Assembly (NCBI GenBank): GCA_016192035.1
Contig: JACPUW010000023.1
Span: 1 to 64,000 of the forward strand
Direction: 5' to 3'
DNA length: 64,000 bases
From: Bacteroidota bacterium
GTDB lineage: Bacteria > Bacteroidota > Bacteroidia > CAILMK01 > JACPUW01
Every line of letters begins with the position of its first letter. The first letter of the stretch is position 1. The position numbers and the translations under genes are program-made. This document shows, piece after piece, positions 25,604 through 33,412 of this stretch. Under the pieces are notes generated by a model. That model searched no databases. It saw nothing but the letters and a program-made list of their open reading frames with translations, and was not told the DNA's origin.

Positions 25604-27145
25604 ATGCCCGAGCAACAGAACATAGAATGTAAACAGAGCTGGCACGATGACTACTTAAAATGGGTGTGTGGATTTGCCAATGCCATAGGTGGTGTGATCT
25701 ATATAGGCAAGGATAACAAAGGAAATGTTGTTCACCTACCTGACCATGCAAAATTGCTGGAAGATATACCTAATAAAATCCGCAACACTATGGGGATAAT
25801 TTGTGATGTGCAGCTTGAAGATAATCAAGGGGATAAATATATCAGTATAAAGGTGAATCCCTATTCTATTGCGGTTTCATTAAGGGGCAGATATTATTAC
25901 CGTACGGGCAGCACTAAAATGGAACTAACTGGAGTTGAGCTAAATGAATTTCTATTGAAAAAGGCGGGTAAAACTTGGGATGATGTGGTAGAGGAAGGAG
26001 CTACAATGAAGCATATAGATCTTCCTAGTATTTCAAAATTTATATTGGATAGCAAAGAAAAGGGCCGTATGCCCGATACAAAAGGCTTGACGCCTTTTCA
26101 AGTCTTGGAAAAACTTCAACTTACCGAGGGTAGTAAATTAAAGCGTGCGGCCATTGTTCTTTTTGGGAAAGACCCCAACTGGTTTTATCCAAATATTCAA
26201 GTAAAAATTGGACGATTCGGAAAAGACTCCACGGATTTATTATTTCATGAAGTTGTAGAAGGCAATCTTGTTCAAATGCTTGAGGAGGTTCAGACCCAAT
26301 TGAACCACAAATTTTTAATCCGTCCGGTAGATTTTGTTGGTATGGTGCGTGTGGAGAGGGACGAATATCCTGTGGCAGCCCTACGAGAGATGCTGCTCAA
26401 TGCATTGGTTCACAGGGCATACATGGGGGCTCATGTTCAGTTGCGTGTATATGACGACAAACTTTCCATTTGGAATGAAGGGGGCTTGCCAATTGGGTTA
26501 ACCGTGGATGAATTGAAAGGAGAGCATAACTCACGCCCGCGAAACCCGAAAATCGCCAAAGCTTGTTTCATGGCTGGTTATATTGATACATGGGGCCGTG
26601 GTACTTTGAAAATTTACAATTCTTGTAAAGATCATGGCCTTCCTGCGCCTGTTATTATTGAAAAGGATGGCGGTTTTATGGTTTCTCTAATTAAAACACC
26701 CAAAATTGCTGATTACGGCAATCAATTTGTTGATTTTTATGGTGTTCGTGAAGAGGTGCAAGATGGTGGTCTTTACGGTGGTAGGGTGAGTGATCGGGAA
26801 GGTGGTCAATACGGTGGTCAATACGGTGGTCAATACGGTGGTCAATACGGTGGTCAAGTGATTGTTCGGGATGGTGGTCAAGATGGTGGTCAAGATGGTG
26901 GTCAAGATGGTGGTCAAGATGGTGGTCAAGGGGCTTTGTTAACAGATAGGCAAAGGGAAGTTCTTAATCTAATTCTTGCTAATCCTAAAATTACAAGAAA
27001 AGAACTCGCAAATCTTTTAGGTATTAATGAATCCGCTGTACAGAAACATACTGATGCATTAAAAAGGAAAAAAATTATAGACAGGTTGGGTGTTACTTCT
27101 GGACGGTGGAGAATTATTAGTATAAACAGTAATATCCTTAGATAA
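25604..27145 (+). CDS. AlbA_2/RecG-like ATP-binding regulator with Gly-Gly-Gln repeats
   Basis: 513 aa. Residues about 5-125 are a Schlafen AlbA_2 domain (ECKQSWHDDYLKWVCGFANAIGGVIYIGKD). Residues about 225-370 are the RecG-like HATPase_c_4 domain (REMLLNALVHRAYMGAHVQLRVYDDKLSIWNEGGLP, YIDTWGRGTLKI). A Gly-rich repeat follows at about 385-445 (GGQYGGQY, GGQDGGQD), then a winged helix (LTDRQREVLNLILANPKITRKELANLLGINESAV). Base composition is clearly more AT-rich than its neighbours, suggesting transfer. Probably a DNA-binding regulator; the family is also found near mobile and defence genes. Confidence 0.82.
   Translation: MPEQQNIECKQSWHDDYLKWVCGFANAIGGVIYIGKDNKGNVVHLPDHAKLLEDIPNKIRNTMGIICDVQLEDNQGDKYISIKVNPYSIAVSLRGRYYYRTGSTKMELTGVELNEFLLKKAGKTWDDVVEEGATMKHIDLPSISKFILDSKEKGRMPDTKGLTPFQVLEKLQLTEGSKLKRAAIVLFGKDPNWFYPNIQVKIGRFGKDSTDLLFHEVVEGNLVQMLEEVQTQLNHKFLIRPVDFVGMVRVERDEYPVAALREMLLNALVHRAYMGAHVQLRVYDDKLSIWNEGGLPIGLTVDELKGEHNSRPRNPKIAKACFMAGYIDTWGRGTLKIYNSCKDHGLPAPVIIEKDGGFMVSLIKTPKIADYGNQFVDFYGVREEVQDGGLYGGRVSDREGGQYGGQYGGQYGGQYGGQVIVRDGGQDGGQDGGQDGGQDGGQGALLTDRQREVLNLILANPKITRKELANLLGINESAVQKHTDALKRKKIIDRLGVTSGRWRIISINSNILR
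26801..26932 (+). repeat. 12-bp in-frame tandem repeats (GGTGGTCAATAC and GGTGGTCAAGAT)
   Basis: Four exact copies of GGTGGTCAATAC (26801-26848) plus a degenerate fifth, a 12-nt interruption at 26861-26872, then four exact copies of GGTGGTCAAGAT (26873-26920) plus a degenerate fifth. Each unit codes GGQY or GGQD, so gain or loss of units keeps the frame. Likely to vary between strains by replication slippage. Confidence 0.95.
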
Positions 27146-27326
27146 AATGTAAGAATGTGTTATGATGGTTAATTGTCTGTGGCTATTTGTGTTTCTTGTA
27201 TCAAACATTTAATTTATAGCCTTTTGCCAATGACTGCTCTCCGCGTTATCTATGCCCAATGGGTGGTATGTAATCTATTTTCCCTGCGTAATTGTCGTTT
27301 GGCCTGATTGTCCTGTAAGTCATAGC

Positions 27327-28319
27327 CTATGCTGAAAACTTGCCCCGTACTCCTTCGCTCAGGTTTACTATATAGGCCTGTTCTTCAAATTCATCAAACC
27401 CGTACACCTTGCGCCGGTGTGGCCAGAGCAATTCGGCTTTTCCTTCATTGGGGTGATATACTGTGGTATATAGTGTGCCAAATCCCCGTAAATAGTCGGT
27501 GTGGTACAGGGGGGGCCTAAAAAACTTATCCAGCATGGTATAGAAATTCTCGTGGGGATTCCACAAGCAGTGTTCTAGGTACTGCGCCCGCTCTAGGGTA
27601 CGGCTTAGCCGGGCATAGTCTTCCCACTCTACGTTGTGCTGGTGGTTGGTGGCAAAAGAGAGGTATGCTACTTCGGCTGGCCTGTCGGGTGCCAAATAAA
27701 CTGTTGCGTAGTGTCCTTTACTATCAAGCACTGTTACGTTATACTGCATATGCACGGGTATGCGCCTTAGGGTTTCCACTGCTTCTGGGCCGTTTGTGCA
27801 GGTTTCTAGGGCATAGCGCAGCAGGAGCGGCACCCCAAATCCTTTGCCATACACCTTGCGCCCGCCAAAGGAAAGGGAAAGGCACAGCCCATCGGCATTG
27901 ATGCCGTCAAGTGCGCCCCACAGGCAGTCGCTCATGGCCATTACTGGGCGTATCCAATTGGTTTTTAAAAATATGCCGTCAAAGAGTTTGGGTGCATAGT
28001 CGTAGTTGCGTATCAGGGCGTTTCGCCCGCGGGTCCAGGCCATTTGCGAACAACCGCTAAGGTAGGGAGGGGGGCTGTATAGGCTCAGGAACCGAGCGGC
28101 CAGGTCGGTGCCGCCAGAAAGCGCACATAGCTGCTCATATACTGGTAGTAGCTCTGGCATGTGTGCTTCAAGCGCTTCCACGCAGCTTAGATAGCCTGGC
28201 CTGGCCAGGTAGCCCTCGCTTAGGTACCACCGCTGGTAGTTGGGCCAGTACCGGGTAAACAGCGCTTGCCATTTTTCTCCCGGCCAGGCCTCCTCCAAGG
28301 CACTCATGGCTAAGAACAT
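27327..28319 (-). CDS. C45-family NTN hydrolase/acyltransferase
   Basis: 330 aa from ATG 28319. The autoprocessing family pattern is seen: LSGCSQMAW, where the Cys (residue 90 from this start) would be the nucleophile exposed by self-cleavage, GRNALIRNYDY, LWGALDGINADGLCLSLSFGG, RIPVHMQYNVTVLDSKG and FATNHQ. Relatives include acyl-CoA:6-aminopenicillanate acyltransferase and peptidoglycan or bile-salt amidases, all acting on linear amide bonds. Nine nt downstream of the ATP-grasp gene, so in one operon with it and the decarboxylase. Confidence 0.83.
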   Translation of the reverse strand: MFLAMSALEEAWPGEKWQALFTRYWPNYQRWYLSEGYLARPGYLSCVEALEAHMPELLPVYEQLCALSGGTDLAARFLSLYSPPPYLSGCSQMAWTRGRNALIRNYDYAPKLFDGIFLKTNWIRPVMAMSDCLWGALDGINADGLCLSLSFGGRKVYGKGFGVPLLLRYALETCTNGPEAVETLRRIPVHMQYNVTVLDSKGHYATVYLAPDRPAEVAYLSFATNHQHNVEWEDYARLSRTLERAQYLEHCLWNPHENFYTMLDKFFRPPLYHTDYLRGFGTLYTTVYHPNEGKAELLWPHRRKVYGFDEFEEQAYIVNLSEGVRGKFSA

Positions 28320-28328
28320 CAATATGGT

Positions 28329-29822
28329 TTACATCATTTTAAAGCCACCTATCTCGGGGCTTGTGGGTCTGCTGGTGTCTATGGGTATGCTTTTAAACTT
28401 ACCCCGTATGGCTTTTATCCATTTTTTGGCACGGGGGGTGAGTTGAAAATCGTCGGTCATGGCCCTGCCTCGCATTACCAATATTCCAAGGTCAGCGCCC
28501 TCATATTCATAGTCGCCTGCCTTGCTTATTCGCAGAAAAAACGCCTCGTTTTCCATCTCTACAGCCCGCCGGTGCGTATCCATTCGGTCAAAGCGTATCT
28601 CGCCTTCGTGGTTCATTTCCCATATGCCACTTAAGGGGGATTCGGTTATTAGGTTCACGCTATCGGCAGTGTGTTTTACTACCAGTTGGCACCAGGAATC
28701 TATATTCTCTTCCCTGGCCCATCGCTGGTTTAGCTGCTTCACGCTTAGCTCGTAGTCTTGGCCCATCCACTCTAGCACATGGAATAAAAATAGTGGTGCA
28801 TCGCTAAGGGCAAACACGGCATGATTGGTGATGGAACTGGCTCCTGTTACCCTGGGGTTCAACTCGCCCAGGTACAGCTTATTGGTATTTTCCTCTATTA
28901 GGAAATCCAGTTCAAAATATCCACGGTATCCTTCTTTGCGAAGTGCGTCTCCAAATTTTTGGGTATAGCGCCGGGCCTTTTCGCGTATGCCTTTTGTAAA
29001 GGTACCGGCAAAGATCTCATTTCCGCACCAACCCCCCTTGTATGGGGTAAGTTCTTTGAAACCAACCAACTCTGTCATTAGCGGTGCTACTATGGTTCCG
29101 TGCCGGGTTACGCAGGCTTCTATGGCCGCGCCTCGGCATTTTATCCGCTTCATGATTTTCACTTCTTTTTCCCCGGCTATTTCATGGGCGTGTTTTTCAA
29201 AGTCTTCTTTGGTGGAAATGAAAAAAGTGGTATGCCCTGAATCTCCGTAGGGTGTCTGTACCACCCAGTCTTTTCCCAGGCCCTTGGCGGCCTTGCTGAG
29301 TGCGTCCCATGAGTCCACCTTGGCCAGTACGTTGGGCACGGAGGGCACACCGGCTTCATTGCCTATCCTGGTGGTGTTTACCTTGTTGTCTAAATAGTTT
29401 CTCAGGGCTGCAGGAGGGAAAGCCACCTCCAAGCCTATTTTTTTGGCCAGTTGTTCGGTGCGCTCGTTAAACATGAGAAACAGGGCTTTTCCTTTTTCTT
29501 TTCCTTTGGAGCGGCTTTTTATATAATCTATTACTTCCTTGTGTTCCAGTAAGTAATTGTTTATATCTTCTATGCTGGTAAACTCGTCATGAGGCATTTC
29601 ACCTGGCGAAAACACGTTGGGGTGCAAGCCGTCAAAACACTGTATGTAGCAAATAAACTTAAACCCTTTAATCCATTCATCGGCACCCAGTAGGTTAAAA
29701 TTGGTGGCGCTGATAAAATACACGGGGGTTTCGTTGCGGTAGAAAAAGCGGCGGATATCGGATATGCCTTTTAGTTTACCGGTTTTCACTTGCTCTGGTG
29801 AAGTAGTGGTTTTGTTTGCCAT
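28329..29822 (-). CDS. ATP-grasp ligase, biotin carboxylase-like fold
   Basis: 497 aa. The ATP-grasp core includes VVQTPYGDSGHTTFFIS (the Gly-rich lid loop), VKIMKRIKCRGAAIEACVTRHG, FELDFLIEEN and the metal-site motif LGELNPRVTGASS. Such ligases join a carboxylate to an amine or thiol through an acyl phosphate. Automated naming would give biotin carboxylase, but no carboxyltransferase or biotin carrier is present. It lies between a PLP decarboxylase and a C45 hydrolase, so an amine made by the decarboxylase may be its co-substrate. Confidence 0.8.
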   Translation of the reverse strand: MANKTTTSPEQVKTGKLKGISDIRRFFYRNETPVYFISATNFNLLGADEWIKGFKFICYIQCFDGLHPNVFSPGEMPHDEFTSIEDINNYLLEHKEVIDYIKSRSKGKEKGKALFLMFNERTEQLAKKIGLEVAFPPAALRNYLDNKVNTTRIGNEAGVPSVPNVLAKVDSWDALSKAAKGLGKDWVVQTPYGDSGHTTFFISTKEDFEKHAHEIAGEKEVKIMKRIKCRGAAIEACVTRHGTIVAPLMTELVGFKELTPYKGGWCGNEIFAGTFTKGIREKARRYTQKFGDALRKEGYRGYFELDFLIEENTNKLYLGELNPRVTGASSITNHAVFALSDAPLFLFHVLEWMGQDYELSVKQLNQRWAREENIDSWCQLVVKHTADSVNLITESPLSGIWEMNHEGEIRFDRMDTHRRAVEMENEAFFLRISKAGDYEYEGADLGILVMRGRAMTDDFQLTPRAKKWIKAIRGKFKSIPIDTSRPTSPEIGGFKMM

Positions 29823-29843
29823 ATCTTAATGATTTTGTTCTGA

Positions 29844-32591
29844 TTATGATTTTTTTATTAGATTTTTGACTTCGTTGCCTGCCTCCCCACTGGGGCCTAG
29901 GAGTGCTTGCTTGAATACCAGTAATCCCAATTCGGCCTTGTACCCATGTATTTCCTTCACGTCCAGTTTTATCATAAAGTTGAGTATGTCGGCGCTTACT
30001 ATTTGGCCGGGCACCAATATAGGGAAGCCTGGAGGGTAGGGTATCACAAAATTGGCCGAAACAGGCACTCTACCGTTGGACAGGGCTTCTTGGCATTCTG
30101 CCAGGCCTAAGTGTTCGCAGTGTTCCTCATCATACACCATAAAAAATGCTTTGCGCAAGTCGCCCTCCAAGGCTGATGGGTGATCTTTGAAATAGGGGTG
30201 AAATGCACTGAAATCGGGCAGGGGAGGACATTCCTCTACCAAATTCCGCACCTTTTTGTCTAGTAGCCGCAATTCATCACGGCTCATGGACCTCTGTGCA
30301 TCGTCCAGTTGCTTGGCTATGCGCACCAGTACCCCGGTTAGGTAGGCGGTGCTGCTTCGGGTAGTGCCTATATTAGCCATGAACAACACTGAATTGCGCG
30401 TGGTCTTGTTCACCTGTATGCCAAATTGGTCCATTAGGTACTTGCTCTTGAATTCGTCGCCATTTACCCCTGTATTGCCTATGAAAATATTCATCTTGGT
30501 GGGGTCTAGTACAAATTCGTCGCCTTCCCATGCTGTGTCCAGTTCGTTCCAGCCGTGGCTGGGGTCGTAGTACATGGTGAGCCCTGATGGCCTGTATTTT
30601 TTCGGAATCAAATCCTCTATCACCAGTACCTTGAAGTACTTGTTCAGCAGGGGATTGTTTATTATTTTGTCGCGCAGCGACATGCTCATTTCCACGCTCT
30701 TGTCCACCAGTTCGTAGCCTTCAAACATCATTTGCCTGCGCCCTATGTCCAGTGAGGCCAGTATTTGGTAGTTTGCTGAGGTAGAGGTATGGGTCATAAA
30801 TGCCTCCTTAAATGATTCTTCCGATTTGCGCTTAAAATCTTCGTCATATACATGGATCATAGATCCTTGGCGCATAGATGTGAGCGTTTTGTGGGTTGAC
30901 TGTGTGCTGTACACCCGTATGCTGACTTGGTCGGGGTTTACCATGGCTGTCTGCTGTTTGGCCGTGGCGGCGGCGTACCTGGCGCGGTACTGACCTGACC
31001 GAAACTTGTCTTGGAGTACCCGTGCACTGTACATGGCCGTGCGGGTCCTAAAAATTTTGGTAAAACGCGCATAGGCAAACCATGCTTCGTCCCACATAAA
31101 AATCATATCGGGTTTTATGGCCAGTACCTCTTCCATTACCCGTTGCACATTGTACACTATACCGTCAAAGGTGCAATTGGTGAGCAGCAGCATTTTCACC
31201 CTTTCCAACTTTCCTTCGGCCTTTAGACCAAGAAGTTTCTCCTTGATATGGGCAAGTGGTACCGCGCCATACATGGTGTAGTCTGATAGGGGGTATGAAT
31301 CTAAATACACGGGATAGGCTCCTGATAGCACCATGGCATAGTGGTGTGATTTGTGGCAATCGCGGTCTATGAGCACAATATCGCCAGGCTTTACCAGGCC
31401 TTGCAGCACGATTTTGTTGGCGGTAGATGTGCCGTTTGTAACAAAGAAAGTATGCTGTGAACCAAAGGCTTCGGCGGCCAGGTGCATGGCTTTTTTTAGT
31501 GAGCCGGTGGGTTGCAGCAGTGAATCAAGGCCGCCTGTGGTGGCTGATGTTTCGGCCAAGAATAGGTTTCGGCCATAAAAGTCGCCCATATCCCTTATCC
31601 AGTGGCTCTTAAAAACAGAATTGCCACGAGAGATAGGCATGGCGTGAAAAACCCCTGTGGGCCGTTTGCTGTAGTCAACCAGTGCCTTGAAAAATGGGGC
31701 ATCATACCGCTCCTGAATGGCCCGCCGAATGCTTAGATGGGCTTCTTGCACATCTTCTTGCCGGTAAAAAATGCGCCTAAACAAGTCTAGCGTTTCTGTG
31801 TCGGTTTGATCAAGGGTGCGGTCGGTCACAAAGAATATGTCCAACTCAGGCCTAAACTGTTGTATTTTCCTGCCCAGGAGCAGGGCCAGGCTGTCCTCGT
31901 TTTCCTTGCTGTGGTCACACTTGAGTATGTCGTAGATAAATGGTTTGAGCCCCACAACGGAATGCTCTGACGAAAAACCAACCCCGTAGCGTATCATCAC
32001 GCTCTGTATGTTGTAATTAAACTTTAGTGCTATGAGGGCGTCCTGAAAGGACCGCACAAAAACCACGTCATATTGTATTGGGTCGTTGGGATCTTTTATT
32101 CGCAGGAATTTTTCGCGGAGCTCGTCTTCTTCGGTCAGGCTTAGGTTGTCCACAAACAGCAGTTCGAAGTAGTGAAAATCCACATTCCCCTCTCGCTGGT
32201 CATCGTGTGTGTCACCATTGCCATTGCCATTTTCCATATGTAGTGTTGGCCGAACCCTTCTTTGTCGGTAACTCTCACTGCTTATGTCCTTTACTAGGTC
32301 GGAAGCCAGCTTGTTAAACGAGGTGAAATCCAGACGCTGGGCATAGGCAAGAAGTTGGTCCATGACATGACGCGTGGGATAGGCCCAGTAGCGCTCTATG
32401 CAGCCCAGTTGCTGCAGCAGTTTTTCTAGTTCATGGCCTAGCTGTACATGTGATTTTTTATGGCTTAGGTGTATGTGGTACGCGCTCGTTTCTTTCATCC
32501 GGTTCCACAAGTCCACCCGGTACTGGTTCACATTGTAATAATCTTTCGCGCTGATTTTGTGCCATTTAGGTAGGCTTTCGTTTTCACTCAT
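29844..32591 (-). CDS. PLP-dependent Orn/Lys/Arg-type decarboxylase
   Basis: 915 aa, larger than the 710-755 aa of E. coli inducible decarboxylases because of a divergent N-terminal region of about 140 residues and a hydrophilic linker (about 118-136, ENGNGNGDTHDDQ). Seen: a receiver-like wing domain (about 140-290), FVTNGTSTANKIVLQGLV, DRDCHKSHHYAMVLSGAYPVYL, MWDEAWFAY with the PLP Asp501 and YSTQSTHKTLTSMRQGSM with the PLP Lys568. It should make an amine such as agmatine, cadaverine or putrescine. First gene of the three-gene operon. Confidence 0.85.
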   Translation of the reverse strand: MSENESLPKWHKISAKDYYNVNQYRVDLWNRMKETSAYHIHLSHKKSHVQLGHELEKLLQQLGCIERYWAYPTRHVMDQLLAYAQRLDFTSFNKLASDLVKDISSESYRQRRVRPTLHMENGNGNGDTHDDQREGNVDFHYFELLFVDNLSLTEEDELREKFLRIKDPNDPIQYDVVFVRSFQDALIALKFNYNIQSVMIRYGVGFSSEHSVVGLKPFIYDILKCDHSKENEDSLALLLGRKIQQFRPELDIFFVTDRTLDQTDTETLDLFRRIFYRQEDVQEAHLSIRRAIQERYDAPFFKALVDYSKRPTGVFHAMPISRGNSVFKSHWIRDMGDFYGRNLFLAETSATTGGLDSLLQPTGSLKKAMHLAAEAFGSQHTFFVTNGTSTANKIVLQGLVKPGDIVLIDRDCHKSHHYAMVLSGAYPVYLDSYPLSDYTMYGAVPLAHIKEKLLGLKAEGKLERVKMLLLTNCTFDGIVYNVQRVMEEVLAIKPDMIFMWDEAWFAYARFTKIFRTRTAMYSARVLQDKFRSGQYRARYAAATAKQQTAMVNPDQVSIRVYSTQSTHKTLTSMRQGSMIHVYDEDFKRKSEESFKEAFMTHTSTSANYQILASLDIGRRQMMFEGYELVDKSVEMSMSLRDKIINNPLLNKYFKVLVIEDLIPKKYRPSGLTMYYDPSHGWNELDTAWEGDEFVLDPTKMNIFIGNTGVNGDEFKSKYLMDQFGIQVNKTTRNSVLFMANIGTTRSSTAYLTGVLVRIAKQLDDAQRSMSRDELRLLDKKVRNLVEECPPLPDFSAFHPYFKDHPSALEGDLRKAFFMVYDEEHCEHLGLAECQEALSNGRVPVSANFVIPYPPGFPILVPGQIVSADILNFMIKLDVKEIHGYKAELGLLVFKQALLGPSGEAGNEVKNLIKKS

Positions 32592-32706
32592 ATAGGACTT
32601 GCAGGGTGTATAGGGGCAAAAAGTAAGAATATTTTATATACTCCGCCATACTGGACAGTTCATTTCGCTTTCTTTGTCCACTTGGCCTCCCTTTTCGATA
32701 GCCCTG

Positions 32707-33369
32707 TCACACTATCTTTTCCCCGTTTAGGTTGGTGACCAAATATTGGCTCATGGCATCAAAAAACGGGCGAAGCAATTTGAACCCAACGTCCACATGA
32801 CCTGCAAAACTGGGGTCTATCACTTCTTGATCACTTACTTGGTGTGTTACCACATAGCGGCGCATCCTTAGTAGGTCTATGTCTTTGTGGTCTTTGTTAA
32901 AACCCTTGGGGTACGACTTTAGGGGGTTGCCATCTAGCTGTCCCCAGTACTGCCTGAAAGCCACGCTTGTGATGGCTAGCCGCAATGGGGCTGAGTCTAG
33001 GGCTATTTGTTGGCGCAGGTGCTTGAGGTCTTCGGGATTTGGCTGCCAAAATCCGCCGCCAAGAAATGAGCCGCCAGGTACTATGTGCAAGTAGTATCCC
33101 CCGCGCAAGTGGTCGTCGTTACGTCTAAATGCAACTCCAAAATTGGTCTTATATGGCGATTTGTCTTTGGAAAAACGTACATCACGGTTTAGGCGGAAAA
33201 TATGTGGATTGGGTTCAATGGCATCATGCTGCAGCATTAGGCCTGCTATGTTGGCTGTGAGCTGGCGCACTGCTTTTAATGACTCTTCATACCGCGTTCG
33301 GTTGGCCTCAAACCAATCCCGCTGATTGTGGGCCTGCAACTCGCGCAAATAATCCAAAACAAGGTTCAT
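32707..33369 (-). CDS. DUF2461 domain protein
   Basis: 220 aa. Matches the DUF2461 pattern: LRELQAHNQRDWFEANRTRYEE, NPHIFRLNRDVRFSKDKSPYKTNFG, GGYYLHIVPGGSFLGGGFW. The function of the family is unknown; conserved charged residues suggest an enzyme. It stands 43 bp after the PBP1A stop on the same strand. Confidence 0.85.
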   Translation of the reverse strand: MNLVLDYLRELQAHNQRDWFEANRTRYEESLKAVRQLTANIAGLMLQHDAIEPNPHIFRLNRDVRFSKDKSPYKTNFGVAFRRNDDHLRGGYYLHIVPGGSFLGGGFWQPNPEDLKHLRQQIALDSAPLRLAITSVAFRQYWGQLDGNPLKSYPKGFNKDHKDIDLLRMRRYVVTHQVSDQEVIDPSFAGHVDVGFKLLRPFFDAMSQYLVTNLNGEKIV

Positions 33370-33412
33370 GTTGATTTATTTAGAGATTGTGTGATAGGTC
33401 TTTGTGCCCACC

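Noticed and set aside
26801-26932. Array of short repeats resembling a CRISPR-like or minisatellite element
   Set aside because: Units are 12 bp without spacers and lie in frame within a coding sequence, so they are a coding tandem repeat.
28329-29822. Name biotin carboxylase for the ATP-grasp protein
   Set aside because: No carboxyltransferase or biotin carrier gene is near, and flanking genes point to amide chemistry.
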